Of a DNA stretch of 33,974 nt, positions 8,948 through 16,943 are shown in pieces. How positions within the stretch are numbered: position 1 is the first letter of the stretch; every line of letters starts with the position of its first letter. Origin of the DNA: an uncultured Oscillospiraceae bacterium (lineage in GTDB: Bacteria > Bacillota_A > Clostridia > Oscillospirales > Oscillospiraceae); the NCBI GenBank assembly GCA_944387755.1, contig CALXGC010000023.1, forward strand, positions 1-33,974, read 5' to 3'. Below the pieces are notes generated by a model that saw only the letters and a program-made list of their open reading frames with translations, made no database searches and was not told the origin of the DNA. The translations under genes were made by a program, and so were the position numbers.

Positions 8948-9412
8948 CTATTTTCCCTCCCATTGGCGCAGCCTCCGCAGAAAGCCGCTGTCTGAAATAT
9001 CCGCCGCAAATTCCTGGTCCAGGGCATAGACGCACAGCCGTCCCTTCCGCAGGGAGACCGTCACCGTCCCTGGCGTGAGGGTGATGGAGTTGGCCAGCAG
9101 AAACTGATGGCCGGGCTCCTTCAGCCCGGAGGCAAACCAGGTGAGCTTGGGCGCGCCCTTCCGCCGCCTGGGCTGTAAAATCAGGCGGATAACCCGCAGA
9201 TTGGCCTTCCATACCTCCCAGACCAGATAAATCAAATAAAAAAATGCCTTGGGGAAGCGGTCAATCCGGCCTGCTCCACCCCAAGGCGGCAGCTTGAGAA
9301 TACGGTACGATGCCCACGACAACGCCAGGGAGACCACCGCTCCCGCTGCAAGCACCTGCGGATGCAGGCTTCCATTGAGCACAATCCATACCAGCAGAAG
9401 CAGAAAAAACAA
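8948..9412 (-). CDS. mrpE: MrpE (MnhE/MbhA) antiporter subunit
   Basis: The protein has 154 residues: two N-terminal membrane helices, then a soluble C-terminal domain with NSITLTPGTVTVSL, the hallmark of the MnhE family. It is the first gene of the antiporter operon. The TTG at 9412 follows GGGGAG by eight bases, and the promoter at 9481-9509 lies about 70 bp upstream. In Mrp systems MrpE is an accessory subunit needed for full activity in some species. Confidence 0.9.
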   Translation of the reverse strand: MFFLLLLVWIVLNGSLHPQVLAAGAVVSLALSWASYRILKLPPWGGAGRIDRFPKAFFYLIYLVWEVWKANLRVIRLILQPRRRKGAPKLTWFASGLKEPGHQFLLANSITLTPGTVTVSLRKGRLCVYALDQEFAADISDSGFLRRLRQWEGK

Positions 9413-9480
9413 GCGGCTCGCTCCCCTTCAGACCTCCGCTTTTCTGCGCGCCGCGCTGCGGACGGTTTCTTAACGGGAAT

Positions 9481-9509
9481 ATTATACCAGCTTTTTAATA
9501 AAAATGCAA
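9481..9509 (-). promoter_or_regulatory. Sigma-A-type promoter of the Mrp/Mbh-like operon
   Basis: On the minus strand TTGCAT and a perfect TATAAT are separated by 17 bp, and the -10 has the TGn extension (TGGTATAAT). It lies about 70 bp upstream of mrpE, giving a leader of about 60 nt, and after recN. This shows that the antiporter operon can be transcribed separately from the housekeeping operon upstream. Confidence 0.85.
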
Positions 9510-9552
9510 GTTCTTCATCGCTCCGATTCGTCTCTTTTTTTCCCAGTTTTGG

Positions 9553-9588
9553 AACAGGCAAAGCGGCGGAGCCGCGCCGCTCCGCCGC
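9553..9588 (-). terminator. Possible weak terminator after recN
   Basis: GCGGCGGAGC at 9563-9572 and its complement at 9579-9588 form a 10-bp GC-rich hairpin with a 6-nt loop, starting just after the recN stop. On the minus strand the hairpin is followed by TTTGCCTGTTCC, a poor T tract, so termination may be incomplete and readthrough into the antiporter operon is possible. Confidence 0.5.
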
Positions 9589-9592
9589 AGGG

Positions 9593-11278
9593 TTACGCCA
9601 AACTGTTTCGGAAGGCCTCCGCCTGGTCCAGCAGCTCTCCGGCGCTCTCCAGCAGCGCCGGGGTGATGGCAGCGCCGCCGATGAGCCGGGCCAGCTCCTC
9701 CTTCCGGCGGGGGCGGTCCAGCCGCTCCAGGGCGGTGTAGGTCCGCCCGTCCTTCTCCCCCTTGCAGACCAGGAAGTGCGCCCCGGCCATAGCGGCAATC
9801 TGGGGCAGGTGGGTGACGCACAGCACCTGCCGCCGCCGGGCCGCCTGGGCCATCTTCTCCGCCACCTTCTGGGCCGCCCGGCCGGAGACGCCGGTATCCA
9901 CCTCGTCGAAGACCAGGGTCCCGATGTCGTCCCCATCCGCCATGACGTTCTTCAGCGCCAGCATAATCCGGGCCAGCTCGCCGCCGGAGGCCACCTTCTG
10001 CATGGGGCGGAGGGCCTCGCCCACATTGGCGGACATCAGGAACTGGACCTCCTCCAGTCCGTTCTCGTCCATACCCTCCCCGTCCTTGGGGGTAAACTCC
10101 GTCTGGAAGCGCACCTTCGGCATGTCCAGCTCCCGCAGCTCCTCCTGGACCCGCCACTGGAGGTCCTCCGCCGCCTCCCGCCGGGCCTGGGAGAGCAGCG
10201 CTCCCCGCCTCTGGGCCTCCTGCCGCTGTTTTTGCAGCGCCTGCTCCATCCGCGCCAGGGCGTCGCCGCTGTCCTGGAGCTCCTCCCGCTCCCGGCGGCA
10301 GTTTTCCAGATAGGCGAGCATGTCCTCCACTGTGGCTCCGTACTTCTTTTTCAGCCGGTAGAGCCGGTCCAGCCGCTCCTCCACCTGGTCCAGCTCGCCG
10401 GGGGAGAAGTCGAAGGACCGGCTCAGGTCCCGCAGGGTGTCCGCCGCGTCGTCCGCCGCGCAGCGCAGGGCGGTGAGCCTCTCCGACAGCTCGGACAGCT
10501 CCGGGCTCAATCCGGCGGCGCTCTGCACCGCCCCCTCCGCATCGGCGATGAGGCCGCAGGCGCCCTCCTGATCCTCGTCGCCGGACAGGGCGAACTCCGC
10601 GCTCTGCACCGCCTCCATCAGCTTGCCCGCGCTGCGCAGCAGCGTGCGCCGGGCGGAGAGCTCCTCGTCCTCCCCGGCCTTCAGGCGGGCCCGCTCCAGC
10701 TCCTGAATCTGGTACTCCAGGGTGTCCAGGCGGCGGACGCGCTCCGCCTCGTCCATACGGAGGCGGTCAATGCCTCTCCGGGTCTCCCGCCACGCGGCAT
10801 AGGCCTCCCGGTAGCTGTTCAGCAGCTCCAAATGCCGCCCAAACCGGTCCAGATAACCCAGATGGCTGGCAGGGTCCAGAAGCTGCTGGCCGTCGTGCTG
10901 GCCGTGGATATTCAGAAGCTGCCGCCCCAGCTCCCGGAGCTGGGACACCGTCACCAGCCGCCCGCCGACGCGGCAGGCGCTGCGCCCGTCGCTCTGAATC
11001 TCCCGCTGGAGGAGAAGCTCCTCTCCGGCGGGAAAGCCGTTTTCCTCCAGCCAGGGCAGAGGAGGCGTCTGGGTAAACACCGCCGTCACCAGGGCAGATT
11101 TGCTCCCGGTGCGGATCAGCTCCCGGCTGGTGCGCTCCCCCAGCACCGCGCCGATGGCATCAATGACGATGGATTTGCCCGCGCCGGTCTCTCCGGTCAG
11201 CGCATTGAAGCCCGGCTCAAACTGGACGTCCACCGACTCAATCAGCGCGATATTTTCGATATGAAGTAAAGAGAGCAA
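9593..11278 (-). CDS. recN: DNA repair protein RecN
   Basis: This SMC-like ATPase acts in double-strand break repair and recombination. The 561 residues fit the family. The Walker A motif GETGAGKS is at residues 29-36, two long helical stretches between about 150 and 380 form the coiled coil, and the C-terminal half carries the ABC signature VASGGELARI and Walker B LVFDEVDTGVSG. The TTG at 11278 begins the typical MLSLLHIENIALI and follows AGGAGG by eight bases. It is the last gene of the housekeeping operon, 21 bp after argR, the usual argR-recN pairing of Firmicutes. Confidence 0.96.
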   Translation of the reverse strand: MLSLLHIENIALIESVDVQFEPGFNALTGETGAGKSIVIDAIGAVLGERTSRELIRTGSKSALVTAVFTQTPPLPWLEENGFPAGEELLLQREIQSDGRSACRVGGRLVTVSQLRELGRQLLNIHGQHDGQQLLDPASHLGYLDRFGRHLELLNSYREAYAAWRETRRGIDRLRMDEAERVRRLDTLEYQIQELERARLKAGEDEELSARRTLLRSAGKLMEAVQSAEFALSGDEDQEGACGLIADAEGAVQSAAGLSPELSELSERLTALRCAADDAADTLRDLSRSFDFSPGELDQVEERLDRLYRLKKKYGATVEDMLAYLENCRREREELQDSGDALARMEQALQKQRQEAQRRGALLSQARREAAEDLQWRVQEELRELDMPKVRFQTEFTPKDGEGMDENGLEEVQFLMSANVGEALRPMQKVASGGELARIMLALKNVMADGDDIGTLVFDEVDTGVSGRAAQKVAEKMAQAARRRQVLCVTHLPQIAAMAGAHFLVCKGEKDGRTYTALERLDRPRRKEELARLIGGAAITPALLESAGELLDQAEAFRNSLA

Positions 11279-11299
11279 CGTCCGCTCCTCCTCTCCCGG

Positions 11300-11749
11300 T
11301 CATTTGAGCAGCTTGTGGACCTCCTGATGGAAGCGCTCCGCCGCGTCGTTGTCCCGCATAATCAGAATTCCTGTGTCGTCCCCGGCGAGGCTGGCCACCA
11401 TGCCGGGAATCTCCATGCCGTCCAGGGCGGAGCAGGCCGCCGAGGCCAGGCCGGGCATGGTGCGCACCACCACCAGATTCTGGGCAAGGTCCACGGAGGT
11501 GACGCCCTCTTTGAAGATATTCCGCAGCCGCACCTCCGAGTCTGCCAGCCCCTTCCGGTCCGACACCGCATACCGGTAGCCCCCGGCGAACAGCACCTTG
11601 ACCAGGCGCAGCTCCTTGATGTCCCTGGAGATGGTGGCCTGGGTGGCGGGATAGCCTCTGGCCCTCAGCTCGTCCAGCAGCTGCTCCTGGGTCTCCACAT
11701 CTGTGTTCTGGATGATATTTAAAATCTCTGTCTGGCGTGCGCGCTTCAT
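11300..11749 (-). CDS. argR: Arginine repressor ArgR
   Basis: This transcription factor senses arginine and controls arginine metabolism. The protein has 149 residues. The N-terminal winged helix carries ATQATISRDIKEL, the DNA-recognition SR motif. The C-terminal hexamerisation and arginine-binding domain ends with ASLAGDDTGILIM, containing the conserved GDDT. The ATG at 11749 overlaps the nadK stop (ATGA), so translation is coupled. A longer open frame upstream is a shadow within nadK. Confidence 0.95.
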   Translation of the reverse strand: MKRARQTEILNIIQNTDVETQEQLLDELRARGYPATQATISRDIKELRLVKVLFAGGYRYAVSDRKGLADSEVRLRNIFKEGVTSVDLAQNLVVVRTMPGLASAACSALDGMEIPGMVASLAGDDTGILIMRDNDAAERFHQEVHKLLK

Positions 11750-12618
11750 GGGACGTACCCTCCTAACTTCTGATTGAGAATCTGATAAAAGCTGCGCCCC
11801 GCCAGCTGGACCAGGCGCGTCTTGTGGGGAGAGCGGGCAATCTCCACCCGCTCGCCTCCCGTCAGACGGATGGACTTTCCCCCATCCACCGACAGGTACA
11901 GGTGCTTCCGGCTCCCTCTGGGGAGCTGGATGGTGACGCGGCGGGTGGGCTCCAGCACCAGGGCGCGGGAGGCCAGCTGGTGGGCGCACACCGGCGTCAC
12001 CACCAGGCACTGGGAGGAGGGCTCCACAATGGGGCCGCCGGCGGACATGGAGTAGGCGGTGGAGCCGGTTGGGGTGGCGATAATCACGCCGTCCCCCATG
12101 ATGCGCTGCACCAGCGTCTGGTCGGCCCACACCTCCAGCTCGGCCACCCGCGCCATGGAGCCCTTGGAGAATACCGCGTCGTTGAGGGCCAGATCCTGGC
12201 TCACCACCCGGTCGCCCCGGAGGACCTGCACATCCAGCATCATGCGCTCCTCCGTGGCAAAGTGTCCCTGGGCCAGGGGGACCAGCAGGGAGAGCTCCGT
12301 GCGCTCCAGCTCGGCCATAAAGCCCACGCTGCCCATGTTGACCCCCAAAATCGGCACGCCGTGGAGGGTGGCGTCCCGCGCGGCGTGGAGAATGGTCCCG
12401 TCCCCGCCGAAGCAGACCAGCAGGTCGGCGCTGGGAAGCTCCTCCTCCAGCTGCCGCAGCTCCAGATTCCGGGGCATCTCCAGCCGGTCCCCCTTTTTGG
12501 GGACAAAGGGCAGGCAGAATACCGTCTCCGCCCCCGCCTTTTTCAGAATCCGGTCCGCCTCCAGGGCGGTGCGCAGCCCCCGGTCCCGGTAGGGGTTGGA
12601 ACTGAGAATAATTTTCAT
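11746..12618 (-). CDS. nadK: NAD kinase
   Basis: The enzyme phosphorylates NAD to NADP with ATP or polyphosphate. The 290 residues carry the family motif FGGDGTILHAARD (GGDGT at 71-75), NDAVFSKG, and the glycine-rich GDGVIIATPTGSTAYSMSAGGP. The protein starts MKIILSSNPYRD. Its start overlaps the tlyA stop by four bases and its stop overlaps argR, as in related Clostridia. NADPH demand of the Dxs/isoprenoid route makes the neighbourhood sensible, but the linkage is mainly a conserved gene order. Confidence 0.95.
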   Translation of the reverse strand: MKIILSSNPYRDRGLRTALEADRILKKAGAETVFCLPFVPKKGDRLEMPRNLELRQLEEELPSADLLVCFGGDGTILHAARDATLHGVPILGVNMGSVGFMAELERTELSLLVPLAQGHFATEERMMLDVQVLRGDRVVSQDLALNDAVFSKGSMARVAELEVWADQTLVQRIMGDGVIIATPTGSTAYSMSAGGPIVEPSSQCLVVTPVCAHQLASRALVLEPTRRVTIQLPRGSRKHLYLSVDGGKSIRLTGGERVEIARSPHKTRLVQLAGRSFYQILNQKLGGYVP

Positions 12619-13427
12619 GCGTCCTCCCCCCTGTCCAGCTGGTGGGAGGCCTCCACCAGCGCCCGCAGGTCGCCCTGGTAGGCCGGTCCCTCCTCCACGG
12701 ACAGGTAGCCCAGATATTCCAAATTTCCCTCCGGCCCCCGGATGGGAGAAAACGTCAGATCCCGCACAAAGAACCCGCCATGGGCGGCGTGCTCCAAAAA
12801 GCGCTCCAGCACCTCCAGATGGACCGCCGGGTCCCGGACCACGCCGTGCTTTCCCACCTTGTCCTTTCCCGCCTCAAACTGGGGCTTGACCAGGCAGACG
12901 CCCTGGCCGCTCCCCTTCATCAGGGGGCGGACGGCGGGGAGAATCAGATTCAGGGAGATAAACGACACGTCCACCGAGAAGAAATCCAGCGGCTCCGGAA
13001 TCTGTTCCCTGGTCAGATAGCGGGCGTTGGTGCGCTCCATGCACACCACCCTGGGGTGGGTGCGCAGGCGGTAGTCCAGCTGGTTGTAGCCCACGTCCAC
13101 GGCATACACCTTCTCCGCCCCATTTTGGAGCATACAGTCGGTAAAGCCGCCGGTGGAGGCCCCAATGTCGGCGCACACCGCCCCAGTCAGGGAAATTGGC
13201 CACAGCCCCATGGCCTTCTCCAGCTTCAGGCCGCCCCGGCTCACATAGGGCAGGGCCCTGCCCCGCACCTCCACCGCCTGTTCCTCTGTCACGGGGAAGC
13301 CCGCCTTGTCCGCCTTCTGACCATTTACATAGACCTGGCCCGCCATAATCACAGCCTGGGCCTTTTGGCGGCTCTCCGCCAGCCCGCGCTCCACCAGGAC
13401 CACGTCCAATCTCTTCTTATTCTTCAC
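12615..13427 (-). CDS. tlyA: TlyA-family rRNA 2'-O-methyltransferase
   Basis: The 270 residues form an S4 RNA-binding domain (about 1-62, with QKAQAVIMAGQVYVNG) followed by an FtsJ-like Rossmann methyltransferase with the SAM site ADIGASTGGFTDCML and the catalytic region FSVDVSFISL and LVKPQFEAGK. Family members methylate cytidine 2'-OH in rRNA in some bacteria; hemolysin is an old misnomer. The GTG at 13427 is chosen because GGAGGT lies eight bases upstream, inside the end of dxs, which it overlaps by 11 bp. The longer frame to 13469 lacks a ribosome binding site. Confidence 0.93.
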   Translation of the reverse strand: MKNKKRLDVVLVERGLAESRQKAQAVIMAGQVYVNGQKADKAGFPVTEEQAVEVRGRALPYVSRGGLKLEKAMGLWPISLTGAVCADIGASTGGFTDCMLQNGAEKVYAVDVGYNQLDYRLRTHPRVVCMERTNARYLTREQIPEPLDFFSVDVSFISLNLILPAVRPLMKGSGQGVCLVKPQFEAGKDKVGKHGVVRDPAVHLEVLERFLEHAAHGGFFVRDLTFSPIRGPEGNLEYLGYLSVEEGPAYQGDLRALVEASHQLDRGEDA

Positions 13428-15276
13428 GGCCCAGCACCTCCATCGCCCGGCGGAACAGGCCGCGTCCATCCAGGCCTAAGCTCTGCCGCAGCACGTCCGC
13501 CGCCCCGTGGGTCACATAACCCCGGCCGCAGTTGACCAGAGCGGTCTTCGCCTCCACTCCGGCGGCCTCCAGGGCGGCCAGCGTGCGCACGCCTACGCTC
13601 CCCTGCTCCACGCACTCCTCGGCCGCCAGAAACCGGCCCGTCTTCCGGACCGACTCCACCGCCGCCTCTGTGGAGAGAGGGGTAATCACATTCCACTTTA
13701 TTACCTCGGCCTGGACGCCCCGCCCGGCCAGCAGCTCCGCCGCCTCCAGCAGGGCGTTGATCTCCGTCCCATAGCCGGCCAGGGTAATGTCCTTCCCTGT
13801 GCGCAGAACCACCGCCGGCTCCGGCCCGGAGTCCCCCTGGAACGCCCCCTGTCCCCCTCTGGGGTAGCGCACCGCCGCCGGCCCCTCCGTGTGGAGCACC
13901 GCCTGCTCCAGCATCCGGTCCAGCTCCGCAAAGTTGGAGGGGGCGTACACTGTCATCCCCGGCACGCTGTCCAGATAGGCCACATCAAACAGGCCGTGGT
14001 GGGTCTCTCCATCCTCTCCCACCAGGCCGGCCCGGTCCACCGCCAGCACCACATGAAGGCGGTCGATGGCCGTGTCATGGAGCAGCATATCATAGCTGCG
14101 CTGCAAAAATGTGGAGTACACCGCAAAGACCGGCATCACGCCCCGCTTGGCCATTCCCGCCGCCATGGAGACGGCGCAGCCCTCGGCGATGCCCACGTCA
14201 AAAAAGCGGTCCGGATAGGCCTGGGCAAAGCCGCCCAGACCGGCGCCCCCCGTCATGGCGGCTGTGATGGCACAGATGCGCCCATCCTGCCGGGCCAGGC
14301 GGAGCAGCGTCCGGCCGAAGACGCCGGAGAACGTCTCCCCCGCCGCCTTTTGGGGTCTGCCCGTCTCCCGGTCAAAGGGGGGCACCCCGTGAAAGGCGTC
14401 CGGGTTGCGCTCCGCCGGAGGGTATCCCTTGCCCTTCACTGTGCGCACATGAAGGAGCACCGGCTCCTTTAACGTTGCCGCGTATTGGAGAATTTTGGTC
14501 AGATAGGGCAGGTCGTGGCCGTCCACCGGCCCCAGATAGGTAAAGCCCATATTTTCAAACATACTGCAGGGCAGAATGCTCTGCTTCAGGGCCTTCTTCA
14601 GGCTGTGGGTCACGCGGTAGAGCTTCCGCCCCAGCCAGCAGGCCCCCATCACCCGGCGGTACCCCTGCTTGAAGCTGAGGTACTGGGGCTTCAGCCGCTG
14701 GCTGGCCAGGTGCTGCGCCACCGCCCCCACGTTCCGGGCGATGGACATGCCGTTGTCGTTGAGAATGACCAGGAGCTGCCCTCGGTACTGCCCCGCGTTG
14801 GACAGGCCCTCATAGGCCAGGCCGCCGGTGAGCGCGCCATCCCCCAGCAGGGCCAGCACCCGCTCTTCCCCATGGAGCAGGTCGCGGGCACGGGCCATCC
14901 CCAGAGCCGCCGCCACAGAGTTGGAGGCGTGCCCGGCGATGAAGGCATCGTGGACGCTCTCGCTGGGCTTGGGAAAGCCGGCGATTCCGCCGTACTGCCG
15001 CAGAGAGGCCATCTGTTCCCGGCGGCCGGTGAGCATTTTATGAAGATAGCACTGGTGTCCCACGTCGAATACCAGGCGGTCCCGGCTGGTGTCAAACACC
15101 CGATGAATGGCCACGGTCAGCTCCGCCGCCCCCAGGTTAGAGGCCAGATGTCCGCCGGTAGCGGACACATCCGCAATCAGTTCCTCCCGGAGGCGGCCGC
15201 ACAGAGAGACCGCCTCCTGGTCGCTGAGGCCGGCCAAAAGGGGGCCGTTTTCCGTTTTTTCTCTCCGCTCCTGCAA
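13417..15276 (-). CDS. dxs: 1-deoxy-D-xylulose-5-phosphate synthase
   Basis: This thiamine-diphosphate enzyme condenses pyruvate and glyceraldehyde-3-phosphate, the first step of the MEP isoprenoid pathway. About 619 residues show VFDVGHQCYLHKMLTGR, the ThDP motif LLGDGALTGG followed by LNDNGMSI, the transketolase pyrimidine domain with VVLAVDRAGLVGEDG, and YPRGG near the C-terminal domain. The TTG at 15276 is chosen because GAGGG lies six bases upstream and it clears the preceding gene; another TTG at 15327 would lie inside that gene. It is grouped with ispA, so two isoprenoid steps share one transcript. Confidence 0.94.
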   Translation of the reverse strand: MQERREKTENGPLLAGLSDQEAVSLCGRLREELIADVSATGGHLASNLGAAELTVAIHRVFDTSRDRLVFDVGHQCYLHKMLTGRREQMASLRQYGGIAGFPKPSESVHDAFIAGHASNSVAAALGMARARDLLHGEERVLALLGDGALTGGLAYEGLSNAGQYRGQLLVILNDNGMSIARNVGAVAQHLASQRLKPQYLSFKQGYRRVMGACWLGRKLYRVTHSLKKALKQSILPCSMFENMGFTYLGPVDGHDLPYLTKILQYAATLKEPVLLHVRTVKGKGYPPAERNPDAFHGVPPFDRETGRPQKAAGETFSGVFGRTLLRLARQDGRICAITAAMTGGAGLGGFAQAYPDRFFDVGIAEGCAVSMAAGMAKRGVMPVFAVYSTFLQRSYDMLLHDTAIDRLHVVLAVDRAGLVGEDGETHHGLFDVAYLDSVPGMTVYAPSNFAELDRMLEQAVLHTEGPAAVRYPRGGQGAFQGDSGPEPAVVLRTGKDITLAGYGTEINALLEAAELLAGRGVQAEVIKWNVITPLSTEAAVESVRKTGRFLAAEECVEQGSVGVRTLAALEAAGVEAKTALVNCGRGYVTHGAADVLRQSLGLDGRGLFRRAMEVLGREE

Positions 15277-15298
15277 AGCACTCCCTCGCTTCCGGCTG

Positions 15299-15754
15299 TT
15301 ACAAAATAACCGGGCCCGCCAGCCCAATGGCCGCGCCCAACACAGCGCCCATAATCACCTGGGGCAGGGTGTGGCCCAGGTTTTCATTGAGCTTCTTCCC
15401 CTGAAACTCCTCCGGCAGGTCCTTCCAGTGCTCCCGCACATAGTTGAGCACTTTGGCCTGCTCCCCCGCCGACCGGCGCACATTACAGGCGTCGTACATA
15501 ACCACCAGCGCCACGGCGGCGGACAGGGAGAACAGCGGGTCCCGCCAGCCGCAGATCTGGCCGATTGCCGCGGTGGCCGCGCAGATGAAGGCGGAGTGGG
15601 AGGAGGGCATGTTGCCGCTCCCCAGCATCCGCTTCAAATCCAGACTGCGGTTGATCACCAGGTGAAGGAGGGTCTTCAGAACCTGGGCCACAAACCAGGC
15701 GAAAATGGCCAAATCCAGGGTGAGATTTCCGGTTAAAAAGCCTGCATGATCCAT
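15299..15754 (-). CDS. Divergent PAP2-family (DUF212/YuiD-like) membrane protein
   Basis: The protein has 151 residues with about four membrane helices. It shows GSGNMPSSHSAFICA and later NENLGHTLPQVIMGAVLGAA, which match the DUF212 group distantly related to PAP2 phosphatases; the SSHS and H-containing motifs correspond to parts of the phosphatase active site. Its substrate is not known. Its place between ispA and dxs hints at a polyprenyl-phosphate substrate, but that is inference. The ATG at 15754 follows AGGAGGGTTTAT. Confidence 0.88.
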   Translation of the reverse strand: MDHAGFLTGNLTLDLAIFAWFVAQVLKTLLHLVINRSLDLKRMLGSGNMPSSHSAFICAATAAIGQICGWRDPLFSLSAAVALVVMYDACNVRRSAGEQAKVLNYVREHWKDLPEEFQGKKLNENLGHTLPQVIMGAVLGAAIGLAGPVIL

Positions 15755-15785
15755 ATAAACCCTCCTATCGCGTTTATCCTGCCGT

Positions 15786-16667
15786 TTACTTCCGTCTCTG
15801 GGCCAGCGCCAGCGCCAGCTCCCGCAGAAATTCCGGGCTGTCAAAGCCCTCCAGCGCCCTCTCCGCCTGGCCGGTGAGCTTCCGCACCAAATCGCGGCTC
15901 TCCTCCAGGCCCAGGGCGGTGACAAAGGTATTTTTCCCGTTGACCTGGTCGGACCCCACGCTCTTGCCCAGCTCCGCCGCCGTCCCGGTGACGTCCAGAA
16001 TATCGTCCTGAATCTGGAAGGCGCGGCCCAGGCACTGGGCGTACTTCCGCACCGCTTTCCGCTGCTCCGCCGTTCCCCCGGCCGCAATGCATCCCAGTTC
16101 CGCCGCCGCGGAGATCAGGGCCCCGGTCTTCAGGCTCTGGAGCTGCTCCAGCTCCTCCAGGGTGAGGGCCCGCCCCTCCCCGGCCATATCCAGGGCCTGG
16201 CCGCCCACCATGCCCTCCGGTCCGGCCCGCCAGGCCAGGCAGGACACCGCCTCCGCCACCCGCTCAGCCGGGAGCTGCGCCTGGGTCAGGGTCTCAAAGG
16301 CGGCGGTGAACAGGCCGTCTCCCGCCAGAATGGCGGCGGCCTCGCCGAACACCTTGTGGTTGGTGGGCCGTCCCCGGCGCAGGTCGTCATTGTCCATCGC
16401 CGGCAGGTCATCGTGGATAAGGGAGTAGGTGTGCACCATCTCCACTCCACAGGCGAAGGGCAGGGCCGCCTCCGCCTCCCCGCCGCACAGGCGGCAGCAC
16501 TCCAGGGTAAGCACCGGCCGGATGCGCTTGCCTCCCGCCAGAAGGGAGTACTCCATGGCCGCCGTCAGGTCGGCATACCGGGCGCTGCCCTGAAATCTGG
16601 CCCGGAGGGCGGCCTCCACCGCCTGCTGGTCCTCCTGAAGCCGCTTTTGAAATTGTGCCCAGTCCAT
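15786..16667 (-). CDS. ispA: Farnesyl/geranyl diphosphate synthase (polyprenyl synthetase)
   Basis: This soluble prenyltransferase makes farnesyl diphosphate from IPP and DMAPP, feeding undecaprenyl phosphate synthesis. Its 293 residues carry both aspartate-rich motifs: the first is DDLPAMDNDD (86-95), of the two-residue-insert bacterial type, and the second is FQIQDDILDVTG. GGKRIRP near residue 45 and the late KNTFVTALGLEESR are also typical. It starts two bases after the xseB stop. The chain-length call (C15) comes from the motif type and gene order. Confidence 0.94.
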   Translation of the reverse strand: MDWAQFQKRLQEDQQAVEAALRARFQGSARYADLTAAMEYSLLAGGKRIRPVLTLECCRLCGGEAEAALPFACGVEMVHTYSLIHDDLPAMDNDDLRRGRPTNHKVFGEAAAILAGDGLFTAAFETLTQAQLPAERVAEAVSCLAWRAGPEGMVGGQALDMAGEGRALTLEELEQLQSLKTGALISAAAELGCIAAGGTAEQRKAVRKYAQCLGRAFQIQDDILDVTGTAAELGKSVGSDQVNGKNTFVTALGLEESRDLVRKLTGQAERALEGFDSPEFLRELALALAQRRK

Positions 16668-16669
16668 CC

Positions 16670-16906
16670 TTACCCCTCCCCCTGGAACGGCTCCTCCTGG
16701 GGCTGGCCGTCGGGACCGGCGGTGAGCAGCTTGACCTTCTGCTCCGCCTCGTCCAGCTGCCGGGTGCAGGTGCGGAGAATGGCCGCCCCCTCCTCGAAGA
16801 GGGTCATCGCCTCCTCAAGGGGGGCGTCCCCCTTCTCCAGCAGGGCCACAATCTCCTCCAGGCGGGCCATGGACTGTTCAAAGGTCAGTTTTTTCTTGGT
16901 GGGCAT
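16670..16906 (-). CDS. xseB: Exodeoxyribonuclease VII small subunit
   Basis: The 78-residue protein binds XseA to form exonuclease VII. The typical helical sequence TFEQSMARLEEIVALLEKGD, LEEAMTLFEEG and LDEAEQKVKLL is intact; length fits the family. The ATG at 16906 lies nine bases after an AAGGGA sequence. It is placed directly between xseA and ispA as in most Firmicutes. Confidence 0.95.
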   Translation of the reverse strand: MPTKKKLTFEQSMARLEEIVALLEKGDAPLEEAMTLFEEGAAILRTCTRQLDEAEQKVKLLTAGPDGQPQEEPFQGEG

Positions 16907-16943
16907 TTCATCACGTCCCTTTCTTCATGCTGTCCCAGTCTGA

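Noticed and set aside
95..9412. Membrane-bound hydrogenase or complex I operon
   Set aside because: No NuoB/C/D/I or Mbh J-N type genes, no [NiFe] cysteine motifs and no iron-sulfur proteins are present; only antiporter-like subunits are found.
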